This document shows, one piece after another, positions 8,681 to 17,292 of a DNA stretch of 35,159 nucleotides. Under the pieces are notes generated by a model, which was not told the DNA's origin, searched no databases, and saw nothing but the letters and a program-made list of their open reading frames with translations. This DNA is from Marinitoga sp. 38H-ov. Lineage in GTDB: Bacteria; Thermotogota; Thermotogae; Petrotogales; Petrotogaceae. Position numbers and translations under genes: made by a program. Location: NCBI RefSeq assembly GCF_011057715.1, contig NZ_LNGH01000056.1, forward strand, positions 1-35,159. Direction: 5' to 3'. The stretch's first letter is position 1. Every line of letters begins with the position of its first letter.

Positions 8681-10660
8681 ATGAAAAAATTAATAAATAA
8701 TTTAAAAATTAGTCATTTTTTATTTCTTCTTTTTTTATCTTTATATATAATAACGTATTTATTTAACAATCCTTGGATTGAAATATTTGAATTGAAAACA
8801 TTAGATTTAAGATATAGAATTAGAGGTGAAAAAAAAATTGAATCTAATGTTGTTATTATTGCAATAGATGAGAATTCATTAATTAATATGTCTATAAATT
8901 TTAACGATGAATGGCCATGGAATAGAGAGCATTATGCAAGAATGATAGCTAAGTTGTTTAAATTAGGTATTAAAACTATAGGTTTTGATGTATCATTTAC
9001 TACACCTTCCGAAAGCAATATATTAGAAAATGGGAAATCTAAGGATGATATTTTACTATCAGCAATTTTAAGGAAATATAATAAAACAGTTTTAGGTACA
9101 TATCTTATAGTCGATAAAAATAATTATGAGTTTTATAACAATGTATATAAAAAAGAATTGGAAAATAATAAATTTTATTTAAATTATTCCTTTAAAATTA
9201 AAAATCCGGAATATTTATCTTTATTTTCTCCACTTACTGTTTATAAAATAATTCCTCCTATAATAGAATTTTCTTCTTTAGTTCCTGCATCAACATATGA
9301 AATTGGACAGTTGGATCCAGATGGTGTTGCTAGAAGTATACCTTTGATTTTTAAAGAAAATTGGGCATATAATGAAGGATATAGTACTGGATTATTCCCT
9401 CATATGGATTTAATATTGTATGCTTTTTATAATGATTATTCCCCTTTTGATTTTGTTTTTGATCCTAAATCTTATTCAATTGAAATTAATAATGAAGTTA
9501 TAAAAACTGATAAAAATGGTTTTTATTTATTAAATTTTTATGGAAAGGGAGAAAATATTTTTGATACTATTTCTTTTTATGATTTAGTATATAGCAATAA
9601 ATATGATAATTATAATTTCAAAGATAAAGTTGCTATTTTAGGTTATTCAGCTACTGCAAAAGGATTATACGATTTGAGAATTACTCCTTTTTCTAATAAT
9701 GAACCTGGAGTATATTTGCATGCTACAGCAGTACAAAATTTAATTAATAAAGATAAAATTCAAAGAATAAATTTCTTTTATACAAGTCTAATTCTTTTAT
9801 TATTATTATTTTTTTCTTTAATTTTTTTAACATTTGACAAAATAACAATTAAATTATTTTCTTTTTCTATTCCAATAATTTATGTATTATTATCATATTA
9901 TATGTTTAAAAATAATGTATGGATAGATACTTTTTATCCATTTATGTCTTCGCTAATAATATCTACAGTAGATACAGCTCAGGCTGTTTTAAAAGAATCT
10001 AAAGAAAAGAAGAAAATTAAATCTTTTTTCTTTAAATATGTTCCAGATTATGTTGCGCAAATGCTTTTAGAACAAGGTAAAACAGAATTAGGAGGAGAGA
10101 AAAAAAATGTAGTTATTTTAATGTCTGATATTGTAGGATTTACAGAAAAATCAGAAAAATTATCTCCTGAAGAAGTGGTAAAATTCTTAAATTATTATTT
10201 ATCACAAATGGCAGATATTATTAGAAATAAATATTATGGAACTATTGATAAATTTATTGGTGATTTAATTATGGCTATTTTCGGTGCTCCTATAGAATTT
10301 GGAGATGAAGTTGATAGGGCTGTTTCATGCGCATTAGAAATGAGAAAAAAAATTATAGATATTAATATAGAACTAAAGAAAATGGGTTTTGATTTTGAAA
10401 TAAATGCAGGAATAGGTATGCATTATGGTGAAGTGGTTATTGGTAACATTGGGGCAGATTTTAGAATGGACTACACTTGTATAGGTGATACGGTAAATAC
10501 TACATCAAGAATAGAACATTTAACTAGGGATTTAAATGAGTGGTTAATTGTAACAGAAGAAATTGAAAAAAGATCTAAAAAATATTCTTTTGAGTATATT
10601 GGTGATTTTAAAGTAAAAGGAAAAGAAAAACCTTTGAAATTATTTAAAATAAAGGGGTAG
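8681..10660 (+). CDS. CHASE2-domain adenylate/guanylate cyclase
   Basis: A 659-residue membrane-bound class III nucleotide cyclase. TM1 is at about residues 11-30, followed by an extracytoplasmic CHASE2 sensor (about 35-350) with the signature blocks DLRYRIRG, VVIIAIDENSL, WPWNREHYARMI and GFDVSFTTPSE. Three membrane helices lie at about 364-432. The catalytic domain runs from about residue 475 to the end. It has the metal-binding Asp residues in SDIVGFTEK and DKFIGDLIMAIFG, and the transition-state Asn/Arg in GDTVNTTSRIEH. The Lys of DKFIGD and the DYTCIGD segment are consistent with an ATP-using cyclase of the class IIIb pattern, but guanylate cyclase cannot be excluded. It opens a co-directional cluster that also includes two HD-GYP proteins and a FecR protein. 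Confidence 0.94.
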   Translation: MKKLINNLKISHFLFLLFLSLYIITYLFNNPWIEIFELKTLDLRYRIRGEKKIESNVVIIAIDENSLINMSINFNDEWPWNREHYARMIAKLFKLGIKTIGFDVSFTTPSESNILENGKSKDDILLSAILRKYNKTVLGTYLIVDKNNYEFYNNVYKKELENNKFYLNYSFKIKNPEYLSLFSPLTVYKIIPPIIEFSSLVPASTYEIGQLDPDGVARSIPLIFKENWAYNEGYSTGLFPHMDLILYAFYNDYSPFDFVFDPKSYSIEINNEVIKTDKNGFYLLNFYGKGENIFDTISFYDLVYSNKYDNYNFKDKVAILGYSATAKGLYDLRITPFSNNEPGVYLHATAVQNLINKDKIQRINFFYTSLILLLLLFFSLIFLTFDKITIKLFSFSIPIIYVLLSYYMFKNNVWIDTFYPFMSSLIISTVDTAQAVLKESKEKKKIKSFFFKYVPDYVAQMLLEQGKTELGGEKKNVVILMSDIVGFTEKSEKLSPEEVVKFLNYYLSQMADIIRNKYYGTIDKFIGDLIMAIFGAPIEFGDEVDRAVSCALEMRKKIIDINIELKKMGFDFEINAGIGMHYGEVVIGNIGADFRMDYTCIGDTVNTTSRIEHLTRDLNEWLIVTEEIEKRSKKYSFEYIGDFKVKGKEKPLKLFKIKG

Positions 10661-10665
10661 ATATT

Positions 10666-11832
10666 ATGGATGAACTAATATTAGAAAATATAAATATATT
10701 AAAGAAATTAAATTATGAATATATTATAAAGATAAATAATAAAATATTTAAAAATTTAATAAGCAAGAAGAATGAAATAATAAAGGTAAAATATGAAGGG
10801 AAATATAATATAGAAATTTCGCTTTACGATGAAATAGATGAAAATTATTTAATTAGTTTCGATCGTCTTATTAAAGAAAAAAATGGAATATCAAGAAATA
10901 ATTTTAATAAAAAAAATATATATAAATTTCTGTCAAATATATATCCAAACATAAATTTTATTGAAAATATAAATAACATTAATAAAATACTAAAAGATAT
11001 TTTTTTATTAGATGACATAAGTTTTAATATAAGTTCAGATTTTAATTTAATACAATATAATACATTTGAAAAAAATTCATTTAAACCTGAAAAATTATTA
11101 TGTTTTAATAAAAAGATATTTTTACCTATATTTTTTGAAAAAAATTTTATAGGACTTTTTATATTATATAGAAATAATGGTTTTGATTTATATGATTATT
11201 CTATTTTAAAGAAAACTAAAGATTATATTAATAAAAACATAGAAAACTCTATTTTAGAAAATAAATTTAATTTAATATTGGATAAATCTTTGAATATTTT
11301 GAGCAAAATATTAGAAAAGAGAAATCCAGGAGCTGAAAAGCATAGTGAAAATATAGAAAAAACAGCTTTGAAAATAGGAGAAATATTATCTTTAAAAGAA
11401 AATGATTTAAAGTACTTAAAATTTGGAAGTAAAATATTCGATATAGGAAAAATAGGAATTCCAGAAAAAATTTTAAACAAAAAAGATGATTTAACAAAAG
11501 AAGAGTTACAAATGGTAAAAAATCATGTTTTAAATGGATATGAATTGGTATCAAAAATACCAACTATTCCCGAAGAAGTAAAGAAAATTGTATTATATCA
11601 TCATGAAAAATGGAATGGAGAGGGTTATCCTAAAGGTTTAAAAGGAAATGAAATACCATTATTAGCTCAGATTATAGGGCTATTGGATGTTTATTATTCG
11701 TTATTAGAAGATAGACCGTATAGAAGCAAATTACCTAAAGTGAAAGTTATAGAGTTGATGGACAGTTATAGCGGTATCTTTTTTAATCCTATTTTAGTAG
11801 ATGCATTAAAAGAGGTGATAAAAAATGAATGA
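10666..11832 (+). CDS. HD-GYP domain protein with degenerate HD motif
   Basis: A 388-residue cytoplasmic protein. The first ~200 residues are a divergent region that may contain a GAF-like fold (PIFFEKNFIGLFILYRNNGF resembles the end of a GAF domain). The C-terminal ~180 residues are clearly HD-GYP, the cyclic-di-GMP phosphodiesterase family. It keeps the first His (HSENIEK, about residue 226), the HH pair and the GYP block (HHEKWNGEGYPKGLKGNEIP, from about 311). The defining His-Asp is changed: where active members read LLHDVGKIG, this one reads KIFDIGKIG, losing the metal-ligand His. Later ADIFDALT is replaced by LDVYYSLL. It may bind rather than hydrolyse cyclic-di-GMP. It starts five bases after the cyclase gene and overlaps the next gene by eight bases. 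Confidence 0.88.
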   Translation: MDELILENINILKKLNYEYIIKINNKIFKNLISKKNEIIKVKYEGKYNIEISLYDEIDENYLISFDRLIKEKNGISRNNFNKKNIYKFLSNIYPNINFIENINNINKILKDIFLLDDISFNISSDFNLIQYNTFEKNSFKPEKLLCFNKKIFLPIFFEKNFIGLFILYRNNGFDLYDYSILKKTKDYINKNIENSILENKFNLILDKSLNILSKILEKRNPGAEKHSENIEKTALKIGEILSLKENDLKYLKFGSKIFDIGKIGIPEKILNKKDDLTKEELQMVKNHVLNGYELVSKIPTIPEEVKKIVLYHHEKWNGEGYPKGLKGNEIPLLAQIIGLLDVYYSLLEDRPYRSKLPKVKVIELMDSYSGIFFNPILVDALKEVIKNE

Positions 11833-12478
11833 AAATATTTTTTATTATTTTTTATTTGCTCATCTAATCGGAGATTATGTATTCCAAACATCTTATATTG
11901 CAAAATATAAAAATTCAAAAATTAATGTTCTTGTTTTACATATATCTATAATATTTATTTCAATGTTTTTGCTATTATTACCATCATCATTGAGATTAAT
12001 AAATTTTCTTTTAATAATATCTTTAACTTTAATTCATTTTTTAATTGATATATTAAAATATAAAAATAGAACAAATAAATCATTCAATTCTCATACGTAT
12101 TATATATTAGATCAAGTTATGCATTTTTCATCATTAATATTAATAAGTTTATTATATAAGCCTAAAAATATGCTCATTAGTTTTGAATACACAAAATTAT
12201 TTGCTATAGGATTATTTAACGCTTATTTCATTAGTTTATTATTTTATATGATTGATGGGTTTTCTAAACCATATAAAAGAGATTATTTGGGATATTTTTT
12301 TAGGTTTTCTTTACCGTTTATAAAATTCTATAGTGATATATTATTTTTGATTTTTTCTTTTCTATTTGTTTTAATCTCTATATTTATATTTTTTAAAAAA
12401 GAAGATTTTAATTCGAGATCTGAATTAGGACCATTATCTTTGAGTATAATTATTACTTATTTAACTATATGGGGGTGA
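11825..12478 (+). CDS. DUF3307 family membrane protein
   Basis: A 217-residue integral membrane protein of the DUF3307 family. The recognisable N-terminal signature is FLFAHLIGDYVFQTSYIAKY, followed by hydrophobic helices at about residues 28-50 and 56-72. A conserved His/Asp-containing helix follows (TLIHFLIDILKY), then YYILDQVMHFSSLILISLL and further helices to about residue 200. The function is unknown; polar residues buried in the first helix (His, Asp) are typical of the family. It overlaps the HD-GYP gene by eight bases and is followed four bases later by the FecR-domain gene, so it is part of the same operon and may belong to the same envelope signalling function. Confidence 0.82.
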   Translation: MNENIFYYFLFAHLIGDYVFQTSYIAKYKNSKINVLVLHISIIFISMFLLLLPSSLRLINFLLIISLTLIHFLIDILKYKNRTNKSFNSHTYYILDQVMHFSSLILISLLYKPKNMLISFEYTKLFAIGLFNAYFISLLFYMIDGFSKPYKRDYLGYFFRFSLPFIKFYSDILFLIFSFLFVLISIFIFFKKEDFNSRSELGPLSLSIIITYLTIWG

Positions 12479-12482
12479 GCTT

Positions 12483-14585
12483 ATGTATAAAAAAATATCT
12501 TTAATATTATTTTTAATTAGCACATTATTTATTTTTGGTAATTTAGTAATAACATCAGAAAGTACAAAGTTATTTGTTGGAGAGGAAACGGAAATTTTAA
12601 TTTCAACTAATCAATCAACTTTAACTCATTTAAATGTAGAAATTAGTAGCGGAGGATTTGATGATCCATTAATATTATTTGATGGTATTGATTTAATTAA
12701 TGGGAAAGCACAAATAAAGTATTTATCTCCTTGGAGAGCTGGTGAATCAATAATTAAATTTTATAATGAAGAATTAAATATTGAAAAAACAATAAAAATT
12801 AATATTGTTGAAAAAATTTTAGATACACAAAAAACAACATTAATTATTTTAGAAAAGAAAGGAAATGTTTTATACAAAGAACCTAATTCGGATATTTGGG
12901 ATTCGTTAAAAGATGATACTATAATACAAGAAGAATCAGAATTATTAACGTTAAAAGATGGATTTATACATTTAAAAGAGCCAACCCTAAATATTGAAAT
13001 TAAAGTTTCTTCTGAAACGCAATTATTTTTAAAAAAATTAAGAGCTTCAGAAAATGGGGATATAGATATAGAATATGAATTGAAAAAAGGAGCTACTGTA
13101 AATAAAATTAAAGAAATATTAGCTCCAGGTTCTAAATATCTTGTTGGCTCTGGTTCAGTAGTTGCTGGGGTCAGAGGGACTGAATTTGGTTTTGAGAAAA
13201 AGGGAGATGTAGCAAAAATAAGAACTTTTGAAGGAACAGTATATACTATGGTTAATAATAAATTATTTCCAGTTACAGTAGGAAATATGTTTAATTATTC
13301 CACAACACAAAAAAGTCCTCAAATTCAGAGATTAGATAAACCTTTAGAACAATATGAAAAGGAAATAACTCCTGAAATACCAAAAGAGCCAGAAACCGTA
13401 GAAAATAAACTAAAAAAAGAAGAAGCTCAAAACTCTATTGAAGAATCTGTTGTTAAATCAAAAGCAAATATAGGAAATATCTCTTTTGGAAAACAAATTA
13501 AAGGTACTAATAGTTATTTAGTATACTCATTTGCTCCAAGTTTGGATATTGGACCTGTTGGTTTAGGAATAGGATTTAATGCATATCAAGAAGATATAGA
13601 TAGTCCTTTATACTATGGTTTACCTAGTAAGGAGGCGTCTAGATCAGATAATCTTTTAAGTGCAATATCAATAAATTATTTAAAATTTGATTTTCCAATG
13701 TTTTATATTAGATATGGAATTAGCCCTTCTTATACAAAAGGGTTGGGTCTATTTATGAACAACTATTATATACCATACTCTAGAGTTTTAGATACTGAAA
13801 TTAGATTAAATAATTTAAAAATCGGAGTTCATATTCCATATGAAATATTATCATTTGTTCCATTTGAATTTAGTAAATCATCAGATATTTTATTTGGATA
13901 TATTGATGCTGACCTTGGAATATTTAATGCAGAATTTACTGCTATATTAAATACTGATTCGAATTCTAATGATATTAATCAAGCATATTTAACAACGTTA
14001 TATAAAGATATATTATTTTTCAAAGTAGGGGTTGAAACAGATGTTGTATTAACAAAAGATGGTACAATGGTTTATGGATTACTTGCTGGACCAACTATAA
14101 AATTTCCACCATATTTCCAATTTATGTTTGGGATAAATTATATATCCGATGGCTTTAATATAGAGTATTTAAATGCATATTATGAATATAATATAGCAAA
14201 TAATTATTATTTGGACCTTGGAACAGAGTCTTCTTTTGGTTTAATAGGAAAAAGCATATTTACAATATCGCCATATTTAAATATGATAATTAATTACAAT
14301 AAATTATTTAGCGAAAATAGGGATAGCATATTAAATGGAGAAATTATGCTTAACATTCCATCATTAGGAGGGATGCCTCAATTAACTGCTGGATTTTCTT
14401 ATACTCAATATAAATTTTTAGAAGATTATACAGTCGATAATATATTTTTAAATGATAATGCTAATTTACAAGGATTTATATATTATCCAGTTTTAGAAAA
14501 TTCTGGTATTATTTATTCTATAAGTTATAATATGAGAGATAAAAAATTTGAATATACTCTTAATTTTGAAACGAAGGAGTTTTAA
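12483..14585 (+). CDS. Secreted FecR-domain protein with beta-rich C-terminus
   Basis: A 700-residue exported protein. Residues 1-19 form a signal peptide (MYKKISLILFLISTLFIFG). Residues ~20-110 look like an immunoglobulin-type beta domain. Residues ~115-270 contain a FecR domain, ending in the diagnostic block GSGSVVAGVRGTEFGFEKKG and then AKIRTFEGTVYTM. A Pro/Glu-rich linker (about 285-320) leads to about 370 residues of alternating aromatic beta strands that look like an outer-membrane barrel. Here FecR lacks the anti-sigma cytoplasmic part and no sigma factor is nearby, so it is likely a structural or sensory envelope domain rather than an iron regulator. It may signal to, or be controlled by, the CHASE2 cyclase in the same operon; that is inference. 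Confidence 0.8.
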   Translation: MYKKISLILFLISTLFIFGNLVITSESTKLFVGEETEILISTNQSTLTHLNVEISSGGFDDPLILFDGIDLINGKAQIKYLSPWRAGESIIKFYNEELNIEKTIKINIVEKILDTQKTTLIILEKKGNVLYKEPNSDIWDSLKDDTIIQEESELLTLKDGFIHLKEPTLNIEIKVSSETQLFLKKLRASENGDIDIEYELKKGATVNKIKEILAPGSKYLVGSGSVVAGVRGTEFGFEKKGDVAKIRTFEGTVYTMVNNKLFPVTVGNMFNYSTTQKSPQIQRLDKPLEQYEKEITPEIPKEPETVENKLKKEEAQNSIEESVVKSKANIGNISFGKQIKGTNSYLVYSFAPSLDIGPVGLGIGFNAYQEDIDSPLYYGLPSKEASRSDNLLSAISINYLKFDFPMFYIRYGISPSYTKGLGLFMNNYYIPYSRVLDTEIRLNNLKIGVHIPYEILSFVPFEFSKSSDILFGYIDADLGIFNAEFTAILNTDSNSNDINQAYLTTLYKDILFFKVGVETDVVLTKDGTMVYGLLAGPTIKFPPYFQFMFGINYISDGFNIEYLNAYYEYNIANNYYLDLGTESSFGLIGKSIFTISPYLNMIINYNKLFSENRDSILNGEIMLNIPSLGGMPQLTAGFSYTQYKFLEDYTVDNIFLNDNANLQGFIYYPVLENSGIIYSISYNMRDKKFEYTLNFETKEF

Positions 14586-14586
14586 T

Positions 14587-15834
14587 ATGATTGATAATTA
14601 TATTCAAGAATATAAGATTTCTGGAATTCTTAAAGATGGAAAATTATATGGAAAAAAGGATAAGTATAAATATAATATATTATCAGATGTTCAAATTTAT
14701 TCTAGTATAAATCTTAATGATTTAGATTTAATAACTTTAAAAAATATGTTTTATGAAAATAAAGATACAAACTTTAATTTTAAAAGAAAAAATATTTTAG
14801 GAGTTTTAAAACTTATAGTTAGTAATTTTAAGTTAGAGTCTGTGTTAAAAATGACAGAAGAAGCTTTAAGGTCTTTATTAGAGTCTGACGGAGCGTCTAT
14901 ATTATTATTTAATGAAGAAAAAGAGGTGTTGAATTTTTATATAACCTCTGGTGGTGCTAGTGGAAATATTGAAACTGTTGATGTTCCAATAAATAATTCT
15001 ATTGCTGGACAATGTTTTAAAATGAAAAAAACAATCATTATTAATGATGCAGAAAATAATCCATTTCATTTTAAAGGAACTGATAAAAAAGCAAAGTACA
15101 AAACAGTTAATTTAATTGCTACTCCATTGTTTTCAAATAATGAGGTAGTTGGTGTTTTAGAAGCTGTAAATAAAAAAAATGGAGATTTTAATAATGAAGA
15201 TAAAAATATAATTGAAATTTTTTCTTCATTAATATCTAATAAATTAATAAACGCGAAAATTTATGAAGAATTAAGTAGTACTATTAAAGGCATAATATTA
15301 GCAGTTGCAACAGCTATTGATATAAGAGATAATTATACGCATACACATTCCAAAAACGTTTCAAATTTAGCAGTAAAAATTGGAGAAAAAATGGGATTTA
15401 ATGATTCATTACTAGAAGAATTAGAAATTTCTGCTTTATTACACGATGTTGGAAAGATTGGAATACCAGATGAGATATTAAATAAACCTTCAAAGCTTAC
15501 TGAAGAAGAGTATAAAATTATACAATCTCATACAATTATTGGTGCAGAATTATTAGCAGAAATTGATTTTCTTTCAAAAAATATTCCGTTAGGAGCATTG
15601 GAACATCATGAAAAATTAGATGGATCAGGGTATCCGTATCAAAAAAAAGGAAGTGAAATTTCAGAATTTGGTAAAATACTAGCAGCAGCTGATATATTTG
15701 ATGCATTAACTGCAAAAAGGGTGTACAAAGAACCTTGGCCTAAAGAAAAAGTATTTGAAATGTTAAAAAATGATTGTCCAATAAAATTTGATTGTGAAAT
15801 TATTAATGCGCTTGAAAAATCTATTAACGAGTAA
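14587..15834 (+). CDS. GAF-HD-GYP protein, probable cyclic-di-GMP phosphodiesterase
   Basis: A 415-residue cytoplasmic protein. The ATG at 14587 follows GAAGGAG and sits one base after the preceding stop. A longer in-frame reading from 14548 lies inside the FecR gene and is less likely. Residues 1-70 are uncharacterised. A GAF sensor domain spans about 90-220 (SDGASILLFNEEKEVLNFYI ... PINNSIAGQCF ... GVLEAVNKKNGDF). A complete HD-GYP domain spans about 235-410, with HTHSKNVSNLA, the intact LLHDVGKIGIPDEILNKP, HH at about 340, and LDGSGYP followed by AAADIFDALTAKR. All metal ligands expected for the family are present, in contrast to the degenerate HD-GYP gene upstream. It ends the cluster and is followed at once by a terminator. 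Confidence 0.92.
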   Translation: MIDNYIQEYKISGILKDGKLYGKKDKYKYNILSDVQIYSSINLNDLDLITLKNMFYENKDTNFNFKRKNILGVLKLIVSNFKLESVLKMTEEALRSLLESDGASILLFNEEKEVLNFYITSGGASGNIETVDVPINNSIAGQCFKMKKTIIINDAENNPFHFKGTDKKAKYKTVNLIATPLFSNNEVVGVLEAVNKKNGDFNNEDKNIIEIFSSLISNKLINAKIYEELSSTIKGIILAVATAIDIRDNYTHTHSKNVSNLAVKIGEKMGFNDSLLEELEISALLHDVGKIGIPDEILNKPSKLTEEEYKIIQSHTIIGAELLAEIDFLSKNIPLGALEHHEKLDGSGYPYQKKGSEISEFGKILAAADIFDALTAKRVYKEPWPKEKVFEMLKNDCPIKFDCEIINALEKSINE

Positions 15835-15863
15835 AAGGGGGTAATCCCCTTTTATTTTTTTTT
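15833..15863 (+). terminator. Terminator of the cyclase/HD-GYP cluster
   Basis: An 8-bp perfect stem AAAAGGGG (15833-15840) / CCCCTTTT (15846-15853), a 5-base loop, and a T-run at 15855-15863. It overlaps the stop codon of the GAF-HD-GYP gene. Confidence 0.93.
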
Positions 15864-15870
15864 GATAATA

Positions 15871-15879
15871 TGATATAAT
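15871..15879 (+). promoter_or_regulatory. Extended -10 promoter of dnaX
   Basis: TGATATAAT (15871-15879) matches the extended -10 form TGnTATAAT. No convincing -35 box is seen because the upstream DNA is the terminator T-run. The AGGAGG ribosome site is at 15907-15912. Confidence 0.6.
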
Positions 15880-15917
15880 AATGTTGAACATTACATGATT
15901 TCTTTAGGAGGACAATT

Positions 15918-17279
15918 ATGCTCACGTTGTATAGAAAATATAGACCTGTAACTTTCACTGAATTAATTGGTCAAGAACATGTAAAAAAATATTTTCAAAA
16001 ATCAATAGAGAAAAATGAAATATCACACGCTTATATATTTTCCGGCCCTAGAGGGACAGGAAAGACTACTACAGCTAGAATATTAAGTAAAATTTTAAAT
16101 TGTGAAAATCCAATTAACTATAATCCATGTAATAAATGTAATAATTGTGTTTCTATAAATGATGGAAGTTTTATGGATGTTATAGAATTAGATGCTGCTT
16201 CAAATAGGGGTATAGATGAAATTAGAAAAATTAGAGATGCAGCTAATTTTAGACCTGTTTCTGGAAAGTATAAAGTATATATAATTGATGAATTTCATAT
16301 GCTTACAAAAGAGGCATTTAATGCATTGTTAAAAACCTTAGAAGAGCCTCCGGAGCATGTTATATTTATATTAGCTACAACAAACTTAGAAAAGGTACCT
16401 GAAACAATTGTTTCAAGAGCACAGGTGTTGCAATTTAAAAATATTAGTGAGCAAGAGATAACTGAACACATTATAAATATATCTAAAAAAGAAAATAGAA
16501 ATATAAGTTATGAAGCGGCTAAAATAATAGCTAGAAAAGCTAAGGGTGGAGCTAGAGATGCTTTATCTTTATTAGAACAAGTATTGAAATTTACAGATAA
16601 TGAAATATCTAAAGAAGATGTCATTAATATTTTGGGATTATTTGATGAAAAATTTATTTTAGATTTTATAAATTCATTAAAAAATAATAATACAGAAAAA
16701 TTATTAGAAATATCAAATGATATATTTAATGAAGGTAAAGAGATAGAATCGTTTTTAGAAGAAACTTTAGAGTTTCTTATGAATGAGATCAGGAATTTAA
16801 ATGATTTAGAAAAAGATATTATTATAGCAAAAAAATTATCAGATTTATTAAGAGATATAAAAAAATCCGAGAATAAAAAAATTCTTTTTGATATAAATAT
16901 ATTATTAATTGCTTCTAACGTTGAAGATAATTCAAATTCATCAGAAAAAAATATAAAAATATATTATGATGAAAATAAAGATATTGAATATGAATTAATA
17001 ACTTCAAAAGTTATGGATACGTTATTAAATAAAAAGGAAAAAATGGATTTAGGATTATATTTTGCCTTAAAAAATGCAAAAATATTAGAAAAAGATGATT
17101 TTGTTAAAATTCTTTTTGATAAAGATAATTTGTTTGAATATCAAATAGTTAAATCAAAATCTACAGTTTTGGAATTATTGTATTCAAATTTTTCAAATCA
17201 TTTAGTAAAATTAGATATAAAATATGAATTTGATGAAAAAGAAGATACGAGAAAAAATAATATAATAAAACTTTTCTAG
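15918..17279 (+). CDS. dnaX: DNA polymerase III clamp-loader subunit (gamma/tau), short form
   Basis: A 453-residue AAA+ ATPase that helps load the sliding clamp on DNA. The N-terminus LYRKYRPVTFTELIGQEHVK is diagnostic. Walker A is GPRGTGKTTTA (from residue 43). The four-Cys zinc site is C62, C71, C74, C77. The Walker B/DExx segment is YIIDEFHML, followed by LKTLEEPPEHVIFILATTN and the arginine finger in IVSRAQVLQF. Clamp-loader domain III follows to about residue 360. The C-terminal ~90 residues are poorly conserved, and the long tau-specific domains that bind DnaB and the polymerase are absent. No obvious slippery A-run frameshift site was seen, so the single product is gamma-like in length. 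It is followed 13 bases later by the GT2 gene. Confidence 0.96.
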   Translation: MLTLYRKYRPVTFTELIGQEHVKKYFQKSIEKNEISHAYIFSGPRGTGKTTTARILSKILNCENPINYNPCNKCNNCVSINDGSFMDVIELDAASNRGIDEIRKIRDAANFRPVSGKYKVYIIDEFHMLTKEAFNALLKTLEEPPEHVIFILATTNLEKVPETIVSRAQVLQFKNISEQEITEHIINISKKENRNISYEAAKIIARKAKGGARDALSLLEQVLKFTDNEISKEDVINILGLFDEKFILDFINSLKNNNTEKLLEISNDIFNEGKEIESFLEETLEFLMNEIRNLNDLEKDIIIAKKLSDLLRDIKKSENKKILFDINILLIASNVEDNSNSSEKNIKIYYDENKDIEYELITSKVMDTLLNKKEKMDLGLYFALKNAKILEKDDFVKILFDKDNLFEYQIVKSKSTVLELLYSNFSNHLVKLDIKYEFDEKEDTRKNNIIKLF

Positions 17280-17292
17280 TCGGGGGGAAAAT

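Noticed and set aside
16850-17279. Programmed frameshift in dnaX to give tau and gamma forms
   Set aside because: No long A-run or A-AAA-AAG-type slip site with a following hairpin was seen, and no open frame extends beyond 17279 with tau-like sequence; the next gene starts at 17293.
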